Assembly (NCBI GenBank): GCA_024278555.1
Contig: JAJRSX010000188.1
Span: 1 to 45,957 of the forward strand
From: a bacterium
GTDB taxonomy: Bacteria; CG2-30-53-67; CG2-30-70-394
DNA: 45,957 nt
Direction of reading: 5' to 3'
Positions 33,907-42,271 of this stretch are shown one piece after another; position 1 is the stretch's first letter, and each line of letters begins with the position of its first letter. The notes under the pieces are model-generated. The model made no database searches and was not told the DNA's origin. It worked only from the letters and a program-made list of their open reading frames with translations. The position numbers and the translations under genes were made by a program.

Positions 33907-35178
33907 ATGAAGCGGTTAGTAATCCTAGGTGCGGGAACCGGTGGTTGCATGATGGCCAACAAGATGCGGAATAAGTTGTCCGCCTCGGAGTGGGAGATCA
34001 CGGTCATCGACAAGAGCCGTAACCACTACTACCAGCCCGGTCTGATCTTTCTCCCCTTCCAGCTCTACGGCTACACCGGCGAGGAGGGGAACGTCCGCGA
34101 CACCACCGACTTCATCCCCTCGGGGGTGGGCTTTCTGGAGGCGGAGATCCAGCGGATCGACCACGAGAACCACCGGGTCGAGACGAGCGCCGGGAGCCAG
34201 GAGTACGACCGCCTGGTGGTGGCCCTCGGGTGTCACATTAGCCCGGACGAGATCCCCGGCCTTACAGAAGGTTACGGGAAAAACGTCTTTTATTTCTATA
34301 CCTATCCGTCGGCCCTGGATCTGCAGCGCGCCCTCGATGACTTTGACGGCGGTCGGTTTGTCCTCGACATCGCCGAGACGCCGATCAAGTGCCCGGTGGC
34401 ACCGATCGAGTTTGCCTGCCTGGCGAACTACTACTTCACCCTGAAGGGGATCCGCGATCGGGTGGAGATCGCCATGATCACTCCGATGGAGTCGGTCTTC
34501 ACCAAGCCGATCTGCTCCACGATCATGGGTGATCTATTGCGTGAACGGGGCATTGAGGTGATCCCCAACTTCTCCCTCGCCGAGGTCGATTCGGACAAGG
34601 GAAAGATCTCCTCCTATGAGGGCAACGAAGAGCGATTCGACATGCTCGTGGCCATCCCTCCCAATGTCGGTCCGGAGGTCCTCGACAACTCGGGTCTCGG
34701 TGACGGTAATGGCTACTGTGTGACCCATCCCAAGACCCTCGCGGCGACCCGCGGCGAGGACATCTTCGTCCTCGGCGACTGCACCAACGTGGCCACCTCC
34801 AAGGCCGGCTCCGTGGCCCATTTCGAGGCGGGCATTGTGGCCGAAAACCTGATGCGCTCGATCCGCGGTGAGGAGCTGATCAACGGTTTCGACGGCCACT
34901 CCAACTGTTTCATCGAGACCGGCTTCAACAAGGCGCACCTGATCGACTTCAACTACACCCAGCAGCCGGTCCCCGGGACCCTGCCGCTGCCGGTGGTGGG
35001 CCCCTTCTCCCTCCTGAAGGAGACCCACATGAACCACCTCGGGAAGCTCATGTTCCGGTGGTACTACTGGAACCTCCTCCTCCACGACCGCCTCAGCGGC
35101 CCCATGGAACTCTTCCTGCCAACGCGGATGAGCACCCTGGGCAAGGACCCGGCCCTCTTGAACCGGAAGGCCGCCTGA
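33907..35178 (+). CDS. Sulfide:quinone oxidoreductase-like FAD flavoprotein (type III SQR family)
   Basis: The 423-residue protein has the FAD fingerprint VILGAGTGGCMMANKM, a second FAD motif VLGDCTNVATSKAGSVAHFE, and the SQR-type cysteine motif KCPVAPIEFA (C162). A later cysteine, C334 in HSNCFIETG, could complete the redox pair, as in enzymes that move sulfide electrons to quinone. The C-terminus (MFRWYYWNLLLHDRL) looks amphipathic and suits membrane attachment. Catalysis is inferred; flavocytochrome c-like or other NDH-2-type roles are possible. It has the strongest ribosome site in its area, an AT-rich control region and a strong terminator, suggesting high, regulated expression as a single gene. 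Confidence 0.82.
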   Translation: MKRLVILGAGTGGCMMANKMRNKLSASEWEITVIDKSRNHYYQPGLIFLPFQLYGYTGEEGNVRDTTDFIPSGVGFLEAEIQRIDHENHRVETSAGSQEYDRLVVALGCHISPDEIPGLTEGYGKNVFYFYTYPSALDLQRALDDFDGGRFVLDIAETPIKCPVAPIEFACLANYYFTLKGIRDRVEIAMITPMESVFTKPICSTIMGDLLRERGIEVIPNFSLAEVDSDKGKISSYEGNEERFDMLVAIPPNVGPEVLDNSGLGDGNGYCVTHPKTLAATRGEDIFVLGDCTNVATSKAGSVAHFEAGIVAENLMRSIRGEELINGFDGHSNCFIETGFNKAHLIDFNYTQQPVPGTLPLPVVGPFSLLKETHMNHLGKLMFRWYYWNLLLHDRLSGPMELFLPTRMSTLGKDPALLNRKAA

Positions 35179-35192
35179 ACTCGGCCGCGGAA

Positions 35193-35230
35193 GGCCCCCC
35201 GCTCCGGGTGGAGCGGGGGGCCGTTTTTTT
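35193..35230 (+). terminator. Intrinsic terminator after the SQR-like gene
   Basis: GGCCCCCCGCTCC, loop GGGT, GGAGCGGGGGGCC, then GTTTTTTT: a perfect 13 bp GC stem with a seven-T run, 14 nt after the stop codon. It is the clearest rho-independent terminator in the window. Confidence 0.95.
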
Positions 35231-35271
35231 CCCGGCAGCAGAGGGGGTAGGAGTCCGCCGGACCGGCGCGA

Positions 35272-35718
35272 TCACACCGGGGTGTCCTTCGTCGCCCGCT
35301 CCACCTCCCAGCCGCGGCTAACGGCACGGCCGAGGTAGGCGACCTCCTGCACGAGGTAGAGGAGAAGGTCGTCGGCAGAGACGATACCGACGGGACGGAG
35401 GTGTTCATCCACCACCGGCAGACGGCGCGCCTTGGTCCGGCGCATCGTCTCGAGGGTATCCATGATGCCGCTGTGGTCGCGCAGGAAGGCGGGCTCCGGA
35501 GACATGATCTCGACCACCGCGGTGGTCGAGAGGGCGCGCCCCTCGGCGATGACGGAGACGGTGATGTCCCGGTCGGTGAGCATGCCGATGAGCTCCCCCT
35601 CGCGGGTCACCACCAGGGCCCCCACGTGGTGGTGGGCCATGAGGCGGGCGGCATCCTCGGCGGTGGCATAGGCAGGGATGTCGACCACGGGTGCCTTGGC
35701 AATCTCGGAAACGGGCAT
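35272..35718 (-). CDS. Tandem CBS domain protein (first of adjacent pair)
   Basis: The 148-residue protein is a stand-alone pair of CBS motifs (Bateman module) that would bind adenine nucleotides. Visible repeats are HHVGALVVTREGELIGMLTDRDI and RRLPVVDEHLRPVGIVSADDL. It has a good ribosome site (AAGGAGGA) before the ATG at 35718 and lies 32 nt after the stop of a second CBS gene, so they form a two-gene unit. No enzyme domain is fused, so a regulatory or sensor role is inferred. It faces the SQR-like gene's terminator. Confidence 0.9.
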   Translation of the reverse strand: MPVSEIAKAPVVDIPAYATAEDAARLMAHHHVGALVVTREGELIGMLTDRDITVSVIAEGRALSTTAVVEIMSPEPAFLRDHSGIMDTLETMRRTKARRLPVVDEHLRPVGIVSADDLLLYLVQEVAYLGRAVSRGWEVERATKDTPV

Positions 35719-35750
35719 GGTGCGTCCTCCTTGTCAGAGGGGGGTGAGGA

Positions 35751-36173
35751 TCAGACCGGAGCCGGGCGGTGGCCGCGCACCGTCTCCCCGAGGGCGGCGA
35801 GCTCCTCCCCGAGCAGGGGGATGAGGTCGTCGGCGCTGAGGATGCCCACCACCCGGCCGGTGGCGTCGGTCACCATGAGACGCCGGACCCCCTCCCTCGC
35901 CATGGTCGCGATGGCATCGGGCAGGGCCATCGACTCGAGAACGGTCACCGGCGGATGGGCCGCCAGGGTGCGCACCGGGGCATCCGGCAAGACGCCGTCG
36001 ACGCCACAGGCGAGGGCGATGTCGCGATCGGTGACCAGCCCGAGGGGCTGCTCCCCGTCGACCACCGCCACGCAGCCGACCCCGCGGCTCTTCATCCACC
36101 GTGCCGCCTGCTGAACCGGCATGGTGGGGGTCACACTGACGACCTGCGGAGAGACCAGGGACGAGATGCTCAT
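35751..36173 (-). CDS. Tandem CBS domain protein (second of adjacent pair)
   Basis: The 140-residue Bateman module has repeats RGVGCVAVVDGEQPLGLVTDRDI and GVRRLMVTDATGRVVGILSADDL. The ATG at 36173 has a strong ribosome site, GGAGGAG; an upstream open stretch is not needed. It is upstream of and cotranscribed with the CBS gene at 35272, and divergent from pncA. The two products are similar in plan but not near-identical, so they are older paralogues that might form hetero-oligomers. Confidence 0.9.
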   Translation of the reverse strand: MSISSLVSPQVVSVTPTMPVQQAARWMKSRGVGCVAVVDGEQPLGLVTDRDIALACGVDGVLPDAPVRTLAAHPPVTVLESMALPDAIATMAREGVRRLMVTDATGRVVGILSADDLIPLLGEELAALGETVRGHRPAPV

Positions 36174-36326
36174 CTTTTCTCCTCCGTGTCCACGCCACCA
36201 CCGTCGGTGGTCGTCGGTGACTCCATTATAGCGAGACCCCACAAAATGCCGGGGCAGAGCGGCAGCGGTCACCAGCGGCGATATAATTTTTTTTGTTAAT
36301 GGTGGTTTGGGGCAGAGGAGCACAAC

Positions 36327-36920
36327 GTGAACCCCCCCCTTCTTGATGACCTACGGCGGGGCGACGCCCTGCTGATCGTCGACGTGCAGAATGATTTTCT
36401 CCCCGGCGGCAGCCTTGCGGTCCCCGCGGGGGACGAGGTGGTGGAGCCCCTCAACCGGGCGATCACCGCCTTCCATGAGGCCTCCCTGCCGATCTTCGCC
36501 AGCCGCGACCACCACCCGCCGGACCACTGCTCCTTCCGGCCCCGGGGCGGCCGGTGGCCGGTCCACTGCGTCGCCGGCAGCCACGGGGCCGCCTTTGCCG
36601 ACGGTCTCCACCTCCCCGCCGACACGGTGGTGGTCTCCAAGGCGACGACCGCCGAGCGCGACGCCTACTCCGCCTTCGACCACACCGATCTGCGCGAGCA
36701 ACTCCGGGCCGCCGGCGTCGTCCGCCTCTTCATCGGCGGCCTGGCCACCGACTACTGCGTCAAGGCGACGGTCCTCGATGGCCGCGCCGCCGGCCTCGAC
36801 GTGGTCGTGCTCATGGATGCGGTGCGGGCGGTGGAGGTGGAGCCGGGAGACGGCGACCGGGCGATCGAGCAGATGCGCGCCGCCGGTGCGGTGGTCGCCT
36901 CCGCGGGGGTGGCACGATGA
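36327..36920 (+). CDS. pncA: Nicotinamidase
   Basis: Deamidates nicotinamide to nicotinate in NAD salvage. The 197-residue isochorismatase-fold enzyme has the triad D19 (LLIVDVQNDFLPGG), K105 (VVSKATTAERDAYSAF) and C144 (GGLATDYCVKATVLD), and metal ligands in SRDHHPPDHCSF (D61, H63) and H80 (WPVHCV). GTG start with AGAGGAG 6-10 nt upstream. Its stop overlaps the pncB ATG, so both salvage steps are made together. Confidence 0.95.
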   Translation: MNPPLLDDLRRGDALLIVDVQNDFLPGGSLAVPAGDEVVEPLNRAITAFHEASLPIFASRDHHPPDHCSFRPRGGRWPVHCVAGSHGAAFADGLHLPADTVVVSKATTAERDAYSAFDHTDLREQLRAAGVVRLFIGGLATDYCVKATVLDGRAAGLDVVVLMDAVRAVEVEPGDGDRAIEQMRAAGAVVASAGVAR

Positions 36921-38269
36921 TCGGCCGCGACGCCCTGCTCACCGACCTCTACCAGCTCACCATGCTCCAGGGGTATCTGGAGGCGGGGATGGAGGGGGAG
37001 GCGGTCTTCGAACTCTTTGTCCGGCGCCTGCCGCCGGGGTGGTCGTTCCTGGTCGCCGGAGGGCTGGAGCAGGCGGTGGACTATCTGGAGGGGCTCCGCT
37101 TCCACGAGGCCGACCTCGCCTGGCTCGCCGCCTCCGGCCGCTTCTCCCGCGACCTGGTGGAGCGCCTCGGGCGGCTGCGCTTCACCGGCACCGTGGAGGC
37201 CCTCCCCGAGGGGAGCTGCTGCTTCCCGGACGAGCCGATCGTCCGGGTCATTGCCCCGCTCCCGGAGGCGCAGCTGGTGGAGAGCCGGCTGATCAACCTG
37301 ATCCACTTCCAGACCCTGATCGCCTCGAAGGCGGCACGCCTGCGCCTCGCCGCCCCGGGCAAGCTCCTCGTCGACTTCGGCATGCGCCGTGCCCACGGCG
37401 GCGAGGCGGCCCTGTTTGCGGCGCGCGCCAGCTACCTCGGCGGCTTCGACGGCACCGCCACGGTCCTCGCCGGGGCCCGTTTCGACATCCCCCTCTTCGG
37501 CACCATGGCCCACTCCTTCGTGCAGGCGCACGCGGACGAGGCGGCCGCCTTCGAGACCTTTGCCCGCGCCCAGCCGGATAACGTGGTCTTGCTCATCGAC
37601 ACCTACGACACCGAGCAGGGGGCGGCGCGGGTGGTGGAGGTGGCGCCGCGGCTGGCGGCGGCGGGGATCCGCATCAAGGCGGTGCGCATCGATTCGGGCG
37701 ACCTCGCCGACCACGCCCGGCGGGTGCGGGCGATCCTCGACCAGGGCGGCCTCACCGAGGTGGGAATCTTCGCCTCGTCGTCGCTGGACGAGGCGGAGCT
37801 CACCCGCTTCCACGCCGACGGGGTCCCCATCGACGGCTTCGGCGTCGGCACCCGCCTGACGACCGCTGCCTCCCACCCGTACCTCGACTGCGCCTACAAG
37901 CTCCAGGAGTACGCCGGACAGGCGCGGCGCAAGCGGTCCGAGGGGAAGCAGACGTGGCCGGGACGCAAGCAGGTGTGGCGGCGGTACGAGCACGGTCGCG
38001 CGGTGGGCGACACCCTCGCGAGGGAGGGGGAGGCGGCAGCGGGCACGCCGCTCCTCGTTGCCGCCATGCGCCACGGCCGCCGGGTGGCCCCCTTGCCGAC
38101 CCTGGCCGAGGCGCGAGAGCGGGCCGCCGCCGAGGTCGCCGCCCTGCCGGAGGCGATGCGCGACCTCGCCTCCACGACCCCCTACCCGGTCGCCGTGTCG
38201 CCGGGGCTGCGCGCCCTCGCCGTGGAGGTGGACCGGCGCACCGCCACCCCCCGCGAGGTGGAGGGGTGA
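36917..38269 (+). CDS. pncB: Nicotinate phosphoribosyltransferase
   Basis: Converts nicotinate and PRPP to nicotinate mononucleotide. The 450-residue product begins LLTDLYQLTMLQGYLEAGM, the family start, and has VDFGMRRAHGGEAALFAARA, LFGTMAHSFVQAH, VLLIDTYDTEQGA, AVRIDSGDLADHARRVR and FGVGTRLTTAASHPYLDCAY. The His in TMAHSFVQ is the expected phosphorylated or active-site residue. ATG overlaps pncA by 4 nt; a small DUF2905 gene overlaps its stop. Confidence 0.96.
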   Translation: MIGRDALLTDLYQLTMLQGYLEAGMEGEAVFELFVRRLPPGWSFLVAGGLEQAVDYLEGLRFHEADLAWLAASGRFSRDLVERLGRLRFTGTVEALPEGSCCFPDEPIVRVIAPLPEAQLVESRLINLIHFQTLIASKAARLRLAAPGKLLVDFGMRRAHGGEAALFAARASYLGGFDGTATVLAGARFDIPLFGTMAHSFVQAHADEAAAFETFARAQPDNVVLLIDTYDTEQGAARVVEVAPRLAAAGIRIKAVRIDSGDLADHARRVRAILDQGGLTEVGIFASSSLDEAELTRFHADGVPIDGFGVGTRLTTAASHPYLDCAYKLQEYAGQARRKRSEGKQTWPGRKQVWRRYEHGRAVGDTLAREGEAAAGTPLLVAAMRHGRRVAPLPTLAEARERAAAEVAALPEAMRDLASTTPYPVAVSPGLRALAVEVDRRTATPREVEG

Positions 38270-38475
38270 GCCCCGCCGCCCGCCTCCTGGTCACTGTCGG
38301 CCTCCTCCTGGTGGCGGTGGGGATCCTCCTGCCGTGGCTGGCGCGCCTTCCCCTCGGCCACCTGCCGGGCGACCTCGTGGTCCGGCGGGAGGGGTTCCGC
38401 CTCTATGCCCCCATCACCACCTGCGCGGTGGTGAGCGTAGCGATGTCGCTGCTGGTCTGGTTCCTGCGGCGATAG
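38266..38475 (+). CDS. DUF2905 family small membrane protein
   Basis: The 69-residue protein is two membrane helices (LLVTVGLLLVAVGILLPWLA and CAVVSVAMSLLVWFL) joined by LPLGHLPGDLVVRREGFRLY, the typical DUF2905 loop with PGD. The GTG start overlaps the pncB TGA, and GGAGGGG supplies a ribosome site in the end of pncB. It is likely the third gene of the salvage operon by position only. Its function is unknown. Confidence 0.88.
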   Translation: MSPAARLLVTVGLLLVAVGILLPWLARLPLGHLPGDLVVRREGFRLYAPITTCAVVSVAMSLLVWFLRR

Positions 38476-38565
38476 CCGCTGGCATGCACAACTTTCGGAC
38501 CGGCCCGTCTCGGCGACCATCGGCCGCGGCCGCCTTCCTGAGCATCCGACACAGAAAGTGCTAAA

Positions 38566-38585
38566 GTGGCGTGAGGCAACGCCAC
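38566..38585 (+). other. Perfect hairpin downstream of the pnc operon
   Basis: GTGGCGT, loop GAGGCA, ACGCCAC forms a perfect 7 bp stem in the 287 bp gap (38476-38762) between the DUF2905 gene and the RND gene. There is no T run, so it is not a clear intrinsic terminator; it could be a rho-dependent 3' structure or part of the RND leader. I see no gene in the gap. Confidence 0.35.
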
Positions 38586-38762
38586 CACCCGCGGCATATG
38601 GCCGGCGGCGCTGCCAGGAGGAGTGGCCGTGGACGGGCGCAGGCATCCCGAGAACCCACGCTCCGCCCCGCGGCTCGGGGCGAAGCCGCTGGCACACCCG
38701 CCCCACCGCCCCGCACGGCGGTCGCCATACAGCCCCACGACGCTGCGCCGGAACGGAGGTCC

Positions 38763-41700
38763 GCCATGGCCCCGAAAACCGACGATACCCTCCTCGGCCG
38801 CACCGTTGCCTACTTCACCACCAGCAAGCTGACGCCGCTCTTCATCCTGGCGACCTTCGTTCTCGGCCTCTTCGCGGTGTGGCAGACGCCGAAGGAGGAG
38901 GACCCGCAGATCGTCGTGCCGATGGTGGACATCCTCGTCCCCTACCCCGGGGCCACGGCACGGGAGCTGGAAGAGCAGGTGATCAAGCCCCTGGAGCGGA
39001 CGATCTGGGAGATCGACGACTTCCCGGTGGAGTACGTCTACGCCATGGCGCAGGACGACTTCGCCATCGTCACCGCCCGCTTCTACGTCAACTCGCCGCT
39101 CCAACCCTCCCTGGTCCAGCTCTACGACAAGCTGTACGGCAACATCGACAAGGCGCCCGGCGGCGGCGTCTCCCTCACCCCCGGCGGGCCGCGGGTGATG
39201 CCGCTGATCAAGCTCAAGGACATCAACGACGTCGCCAACATCTGCCTCACCCTGTACAGCGACCACTACGGCGACTACGACCTGCGGCGCATGGCCCAGG
39301 GGCTCGCCGACGAGCTCCAGGAGCTCCCCACCACCGCCGAGATCACCCTCACCGGCGGCCGGTCGCGGGCGGTGCGGGTCAGCCTCGACCCGGAGGCCCT
39401 CGCCGCCCACCACCTCGCCCCCCTGCAGGTGGCGCAGATGGTCCACACCGCCAACTGGGAGCTGCCGGCCGGCAAGATGCACCAGAACGACCAGGAGATC
39501 CTGGTGCGCACCGGCCCCTACCTCCAGTCGGCCGCGGCGGTGGGCGACCTGGTGGTCGGTGTCTCTCAGGGGCGGCCCGTCTACCTGCGCGACGTGGCAA
39601 GTGTCCGCGACGGCCCCGGCGAGGTAGACAACTACGTCCTGTTCGGCGTCGGCCCGGCCCATGGGCTCCCGGAGGAGGCCCTCGGCAAGGAGATCGACTG
39701 GCCGGCGGCGGCGCGCGACCACCTGCTACCGGCGGTGACCATCGGCATCGCCAAGAAGAAGGGGACCAACTCGGTCGACCTGGCCCGCGCCGTGCGGGCA
39801 AAGGTGGAGGCCCTGCGCAGCCAGATCCTCCCCGCCGACGTCCACGTCTGCATCACCCGCAATTACGGCCACACCGCCGGCGAGAAGGCGAGCGAGCTGA
39901 TCCGCGAGCTGATCATCACGGTGGCGGCGGTGATCCTCCTGATCGGGGTCTTCCTGAGCTGGCGCGACGCCTTCGTGGTGGCGATCGCGGTCCCCATGGT
40001 CCTCTCCATCACCCTCTTCTGGTGCTACTGCGTCGGCTACACCCTCAACCGGGTGACCCTCTTCGCCCTGATCATGTCCATCGGCATCCTGGTGGACGAC
40101 CCGATCGTCGATGTGGAGAACATCCACCGCCACTTCTCCATGCGGCGGCTGCCGCCGGTACAGGCGATCATCCACGCGGTGAACGAGGTGCGACCGCCGA
40201 TCATCCTCGCCACCTTCGGGGTGATCACCACCCTGCTTCCCATGGCCTTCGTGGGTGGCCTCATGGGGCCGTACATGCGGCCGATGCCGGTGAACGCCTC
40301 GGTGGCGATGCTCATGTCCCTGGTGGTCGCCCTGGTGGCGACGCCGTGGTGCGCGAACCGCTTCCTCAAGCACTACGCCCCGGAGCCGGTGACCACCCGG
40401 CGGCGCACCGAGGAGGAGGCCGACCAGCTCCACGGCCGCGACACCATCTTCTTCCGTACCTACGACCGGGCCATGGGGAGGGTCCTCGACCACCGGTCGC
40501 TCCACTGGCTCCTCTACGGCGTCGTCGCCCTGCTCATGGCCCTCTCCATGGTCCTGGTGGCGACCAAGGCGGTCCTGGTGAAGGTCCTGCCGTACGACAA
40601 CAAGAGCGAGTTCGACGTCATCGTCGACATGCCCGAGGGGACCCCCCTGGAGGAGACCACCCGGGTGGCCATGGCCCTCGGCGACTACATCCGCACGGTG
40701 AACGAGGTCTCCGACTACCAGATCTACGCCGGCACCGCCTCGCCGTTCAACTTCAACGGCATGGTGCGCCACTACTTCCTCCGCCAGGGAGGCAACGTGG
40801 CGGACATCCAGGTGAACGTGGTGGGCAAGCACTGGCGCACCCAGCAAAACCACGAGATCGCCTCGCGCCTGCGGCCCGACCTCCACGCCATCGCCGGCAA
40901 GTACGGCGCCCGCATCAAGCTGGTGGAGCCGCCGCCCGGGCCGCCGGTCCTCGACACCCTGGTGGCGGAGGTCTACGGCGGCGACCGCGCCACCCAGGTG
41001 GAGGTGGCGCGACGGGTGCGTGACATCTTCGACACGACGCCGGACATCGTCGATGTCGACTGGTACTACGAGGACGACCAGGTCCAGGAGCGGATCGTCG
41101 TGGACAAGCCGGCCGTCACCCGCCACGGCATCTCCGAGGAGGCGGTGGTGAAGTCCCTGCGCCTGGCGGTCGCCGGCATGGACGTATCATTCCTGCGCAC
41201 CACCGGCGAGCTCGCCCCGGTCCCCATCCGCCTGCGCTTCCCGATCCACCGGCGGCTCAGTGTCGATGACCTGAAGGAGATCCGCCTCCCCACCCCCACC
41301 GGCGCCATGGTCCCCCTATCGGAGCTAGTACGGGTAGATCACGCCCTCTCCTCCAAGTCGATCTTCCACCAGAACCTCCAGCGGGTGATCTACGTCATCG
41401 GCGACGTCGCCGGCCGCAACGCCTCGCCGGTCTACGCCCTGTTCAACACCTGGGGGCCGATCAGCGAGATCACCGACGCCGCCGGCCGGCCCGTACAACA
41501 GCACCTCTTCCTCCAACCCAAGGGGGAGAAGGAGCCGGTGGTGAAGTGGGACGGCGAGTGGCACATCACCGTGGAGACCTTCCGCGACCTCGGCGCCGCC
41601 TTCGCCATTGCCCTGTTGGTCCTGTGGATGCTCCTGGTGGCGTGGTTTCGCTCCTTCACCCTCCCCGGCATCCTCATGGCGCCGATCGCCTTCACCCTGG

Positions 41701-42149
41701 TGGGCATCATGCCGGGCCACTGGCTCACCGGGACCTGGTTCACCGCCACCTCGATGATGGGGATGATCGCCCTGGGGGGGATCATCGTGCGCAACTCGAT
41801 CCTGGTGGTGGAGTTCGCCCTCAACCGGATCGAGGAGGGGATGTCGATCCGCGACGCCTGCATCGCCGGCGGCGCCATCCGGGCACGGCCGATTCTGCTG
41901 ACCGCCGGCACCACCGCCATGGGCGGGATGACCATCCTCTACGACCCGATCTTCAACGGCCTGGCCACCTCCCTCATCTGGGGGATCGCCGCCTCCTCGG
42001 TCATGTCGACCATCATGGTCCCGCTCTTCCTCTACAACCACCTCCGCTACCAGGAGCGACGCGACGAGCGACGCGCCCTGCGCCAGGCCCGGCGCGAGGC
42101 GCGCATGCGCCGCGAACAGGCGGCCGACATGGGGCCGACCACCGCCTGA
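38763..42149 (+). CDS. RND efflux transporter permease subunit
   Basis: The 1,128-residue inner-membrane proton-driven pump subunit of the AcrB/MexB superfamily. The TM4 motif GILVDDPIVDVENIHRHF gives the proton-relay Asp pair at about D445/D446, and the TM10-12 half has MMGMIALGGIIVRNSILVVE and AGTTAMGGMTILYDPIFNG. The two large periplasmic loops are present. It is longer than AcrB, with extra residues before TM7 and a KGEKEPVVKWDGEW segment. No membrane-fusion protein or outer-membrane channel gene is next to it, so partners are elsewhere. The ATG at 38763 has CGGAGG upstream; the open frame before it is not needed. Substrate unknown. Confidence 0.93.
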   Translation, partial: AMAPKTDDTLLGRTVAYFTTSKLTPLFILATFVLGLFAVWQTPKEEDPQIVVPMVDILVPYPGATARELEEQVIKPLERTIWEIDDFPVEYVYAMAQDDFAIVTARFYVNSPLQPSLVQLYDKLYGNIDKAPGGGVSLTPGGPRVMPLIKLKDINDVANICLTLYSDHYGDYDLRRMAQGLADELQELPTTAEITLTGGRSRAVRVSLDPEALAAHHLAPLQVAQMVHTANWELPAGKMHQNDQEILVRTGPYLQSAAAVGDLVVGVSQGRPVYLRDVASVRDGPGEVDNYVLFGVGPAHGLPEEALGKEIDWPAAARDHLLPAVTIGIAKKKGTNSVDLARAVRAKVEALRSQILPADVHVCITRNYGHTAGEKASELIRELIITVAAVILLIGVFLSWRDAFVVAIAVPMVLSITLFWCYCVGYTLNRVTLFALIMSIGILVDDPIVDVENIHRHFSMRRLPPVQAIIHAVNEVRPPIILATFGVITTLLPMAFVGGLMGPYMRPMPVNASVAMLMSLVVALVATPWCANRFLKHYAPEPVTTRRRTEEEADQLHGRDTIFFRTYDRAMGRVLDHRSLHWLLYGVVALLMALSMVLVATKAVLVKVLPYDNKSEFDVIVDMPEGTPLEETTRVAMALGDYIRTVNEVSDYQIYAGTASPFNFNGMVRHYFLRQGGNVADIQVNVVGKHWRTQQNHEIASRLRPDLHAIAGKYGARIKLVEPPPGPPVLDTLVAEVYGGDRATQVEVARRVRDIFDTTPDIVDVDWYYEDDQVQERIVVDKPAVTRHGISEEAVVKSLRLAVAGMDVSFLRTTGELAPVPIRLRFPIHRRLSVDDLKEIRLPTPTGAMVPLSELVRVDHALSSKSIFHQNLQRVIYVIGDVAGRNASPVYALFNTWGPISEITDAAGRPVQQHLFLQPKGEKEPVVKWDGEWHITVETFRDLGAAFAIALLVLWMLLVAWFRSFTLPGILMAPIAFTLVGIMPGHWLTGTWFTATSMMGMIALGGIIVRNSILVVEFALNRIEEGMSIRDACIAGGAIRARPILLTAGTTAMGGMTILYDPIFNGLATSLIWGIAASSVMSTIMVPLFLYNHLRYQERRDERRALRQARREARMRREQAADMGPTTA

Positions 42150-42217
42150 CCCCTCCCACAGAAATACGCCAATACCGCTTGGCAGCCGGCCGCCGCCCTC
42201 ACTACCCTCGCCCCCCC

Positions 42218-42271
42218 ATGGAGCGACAGACGACCCGCCACCCGGCGCGGGCGGTGGGGGCGGCGGCGTGA
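42218..42271 (+). CDS. Possible 17-codon leader ORF overlapping the prenyltransferase gene
   Basis: ATGGAGCGACAGACGACCCG starts a 17-codon frame (MERQTTRHPARAVGAAA) whose TGA overlaps the GTG start of the prenyltransferase gene by 4 nt. Such an arrangement could couple translation to a weak GTG start that has no Shine-Dalgarno. No ribosome site precedes this ATG either, so it may be meaningless. In many proteobacteria xseB occupies this place; this is not xseB. Confidence 0.25.
   Translation: MERQTTRHPARAVGAAA

Noticed and set aside
38566-38585. Hairpin before the RND gene as a guanidine riboswitch
   Set aside because: The loops do not show the paired ACGR hairpins required; it is a single GC stem.
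38558-41023. 821-codon alternate frame inside the RND gene
   Set aside because: Arg/Pro/Gly-rich shadow; the RND frame has clear transmembrane and Asp-pair motifs.
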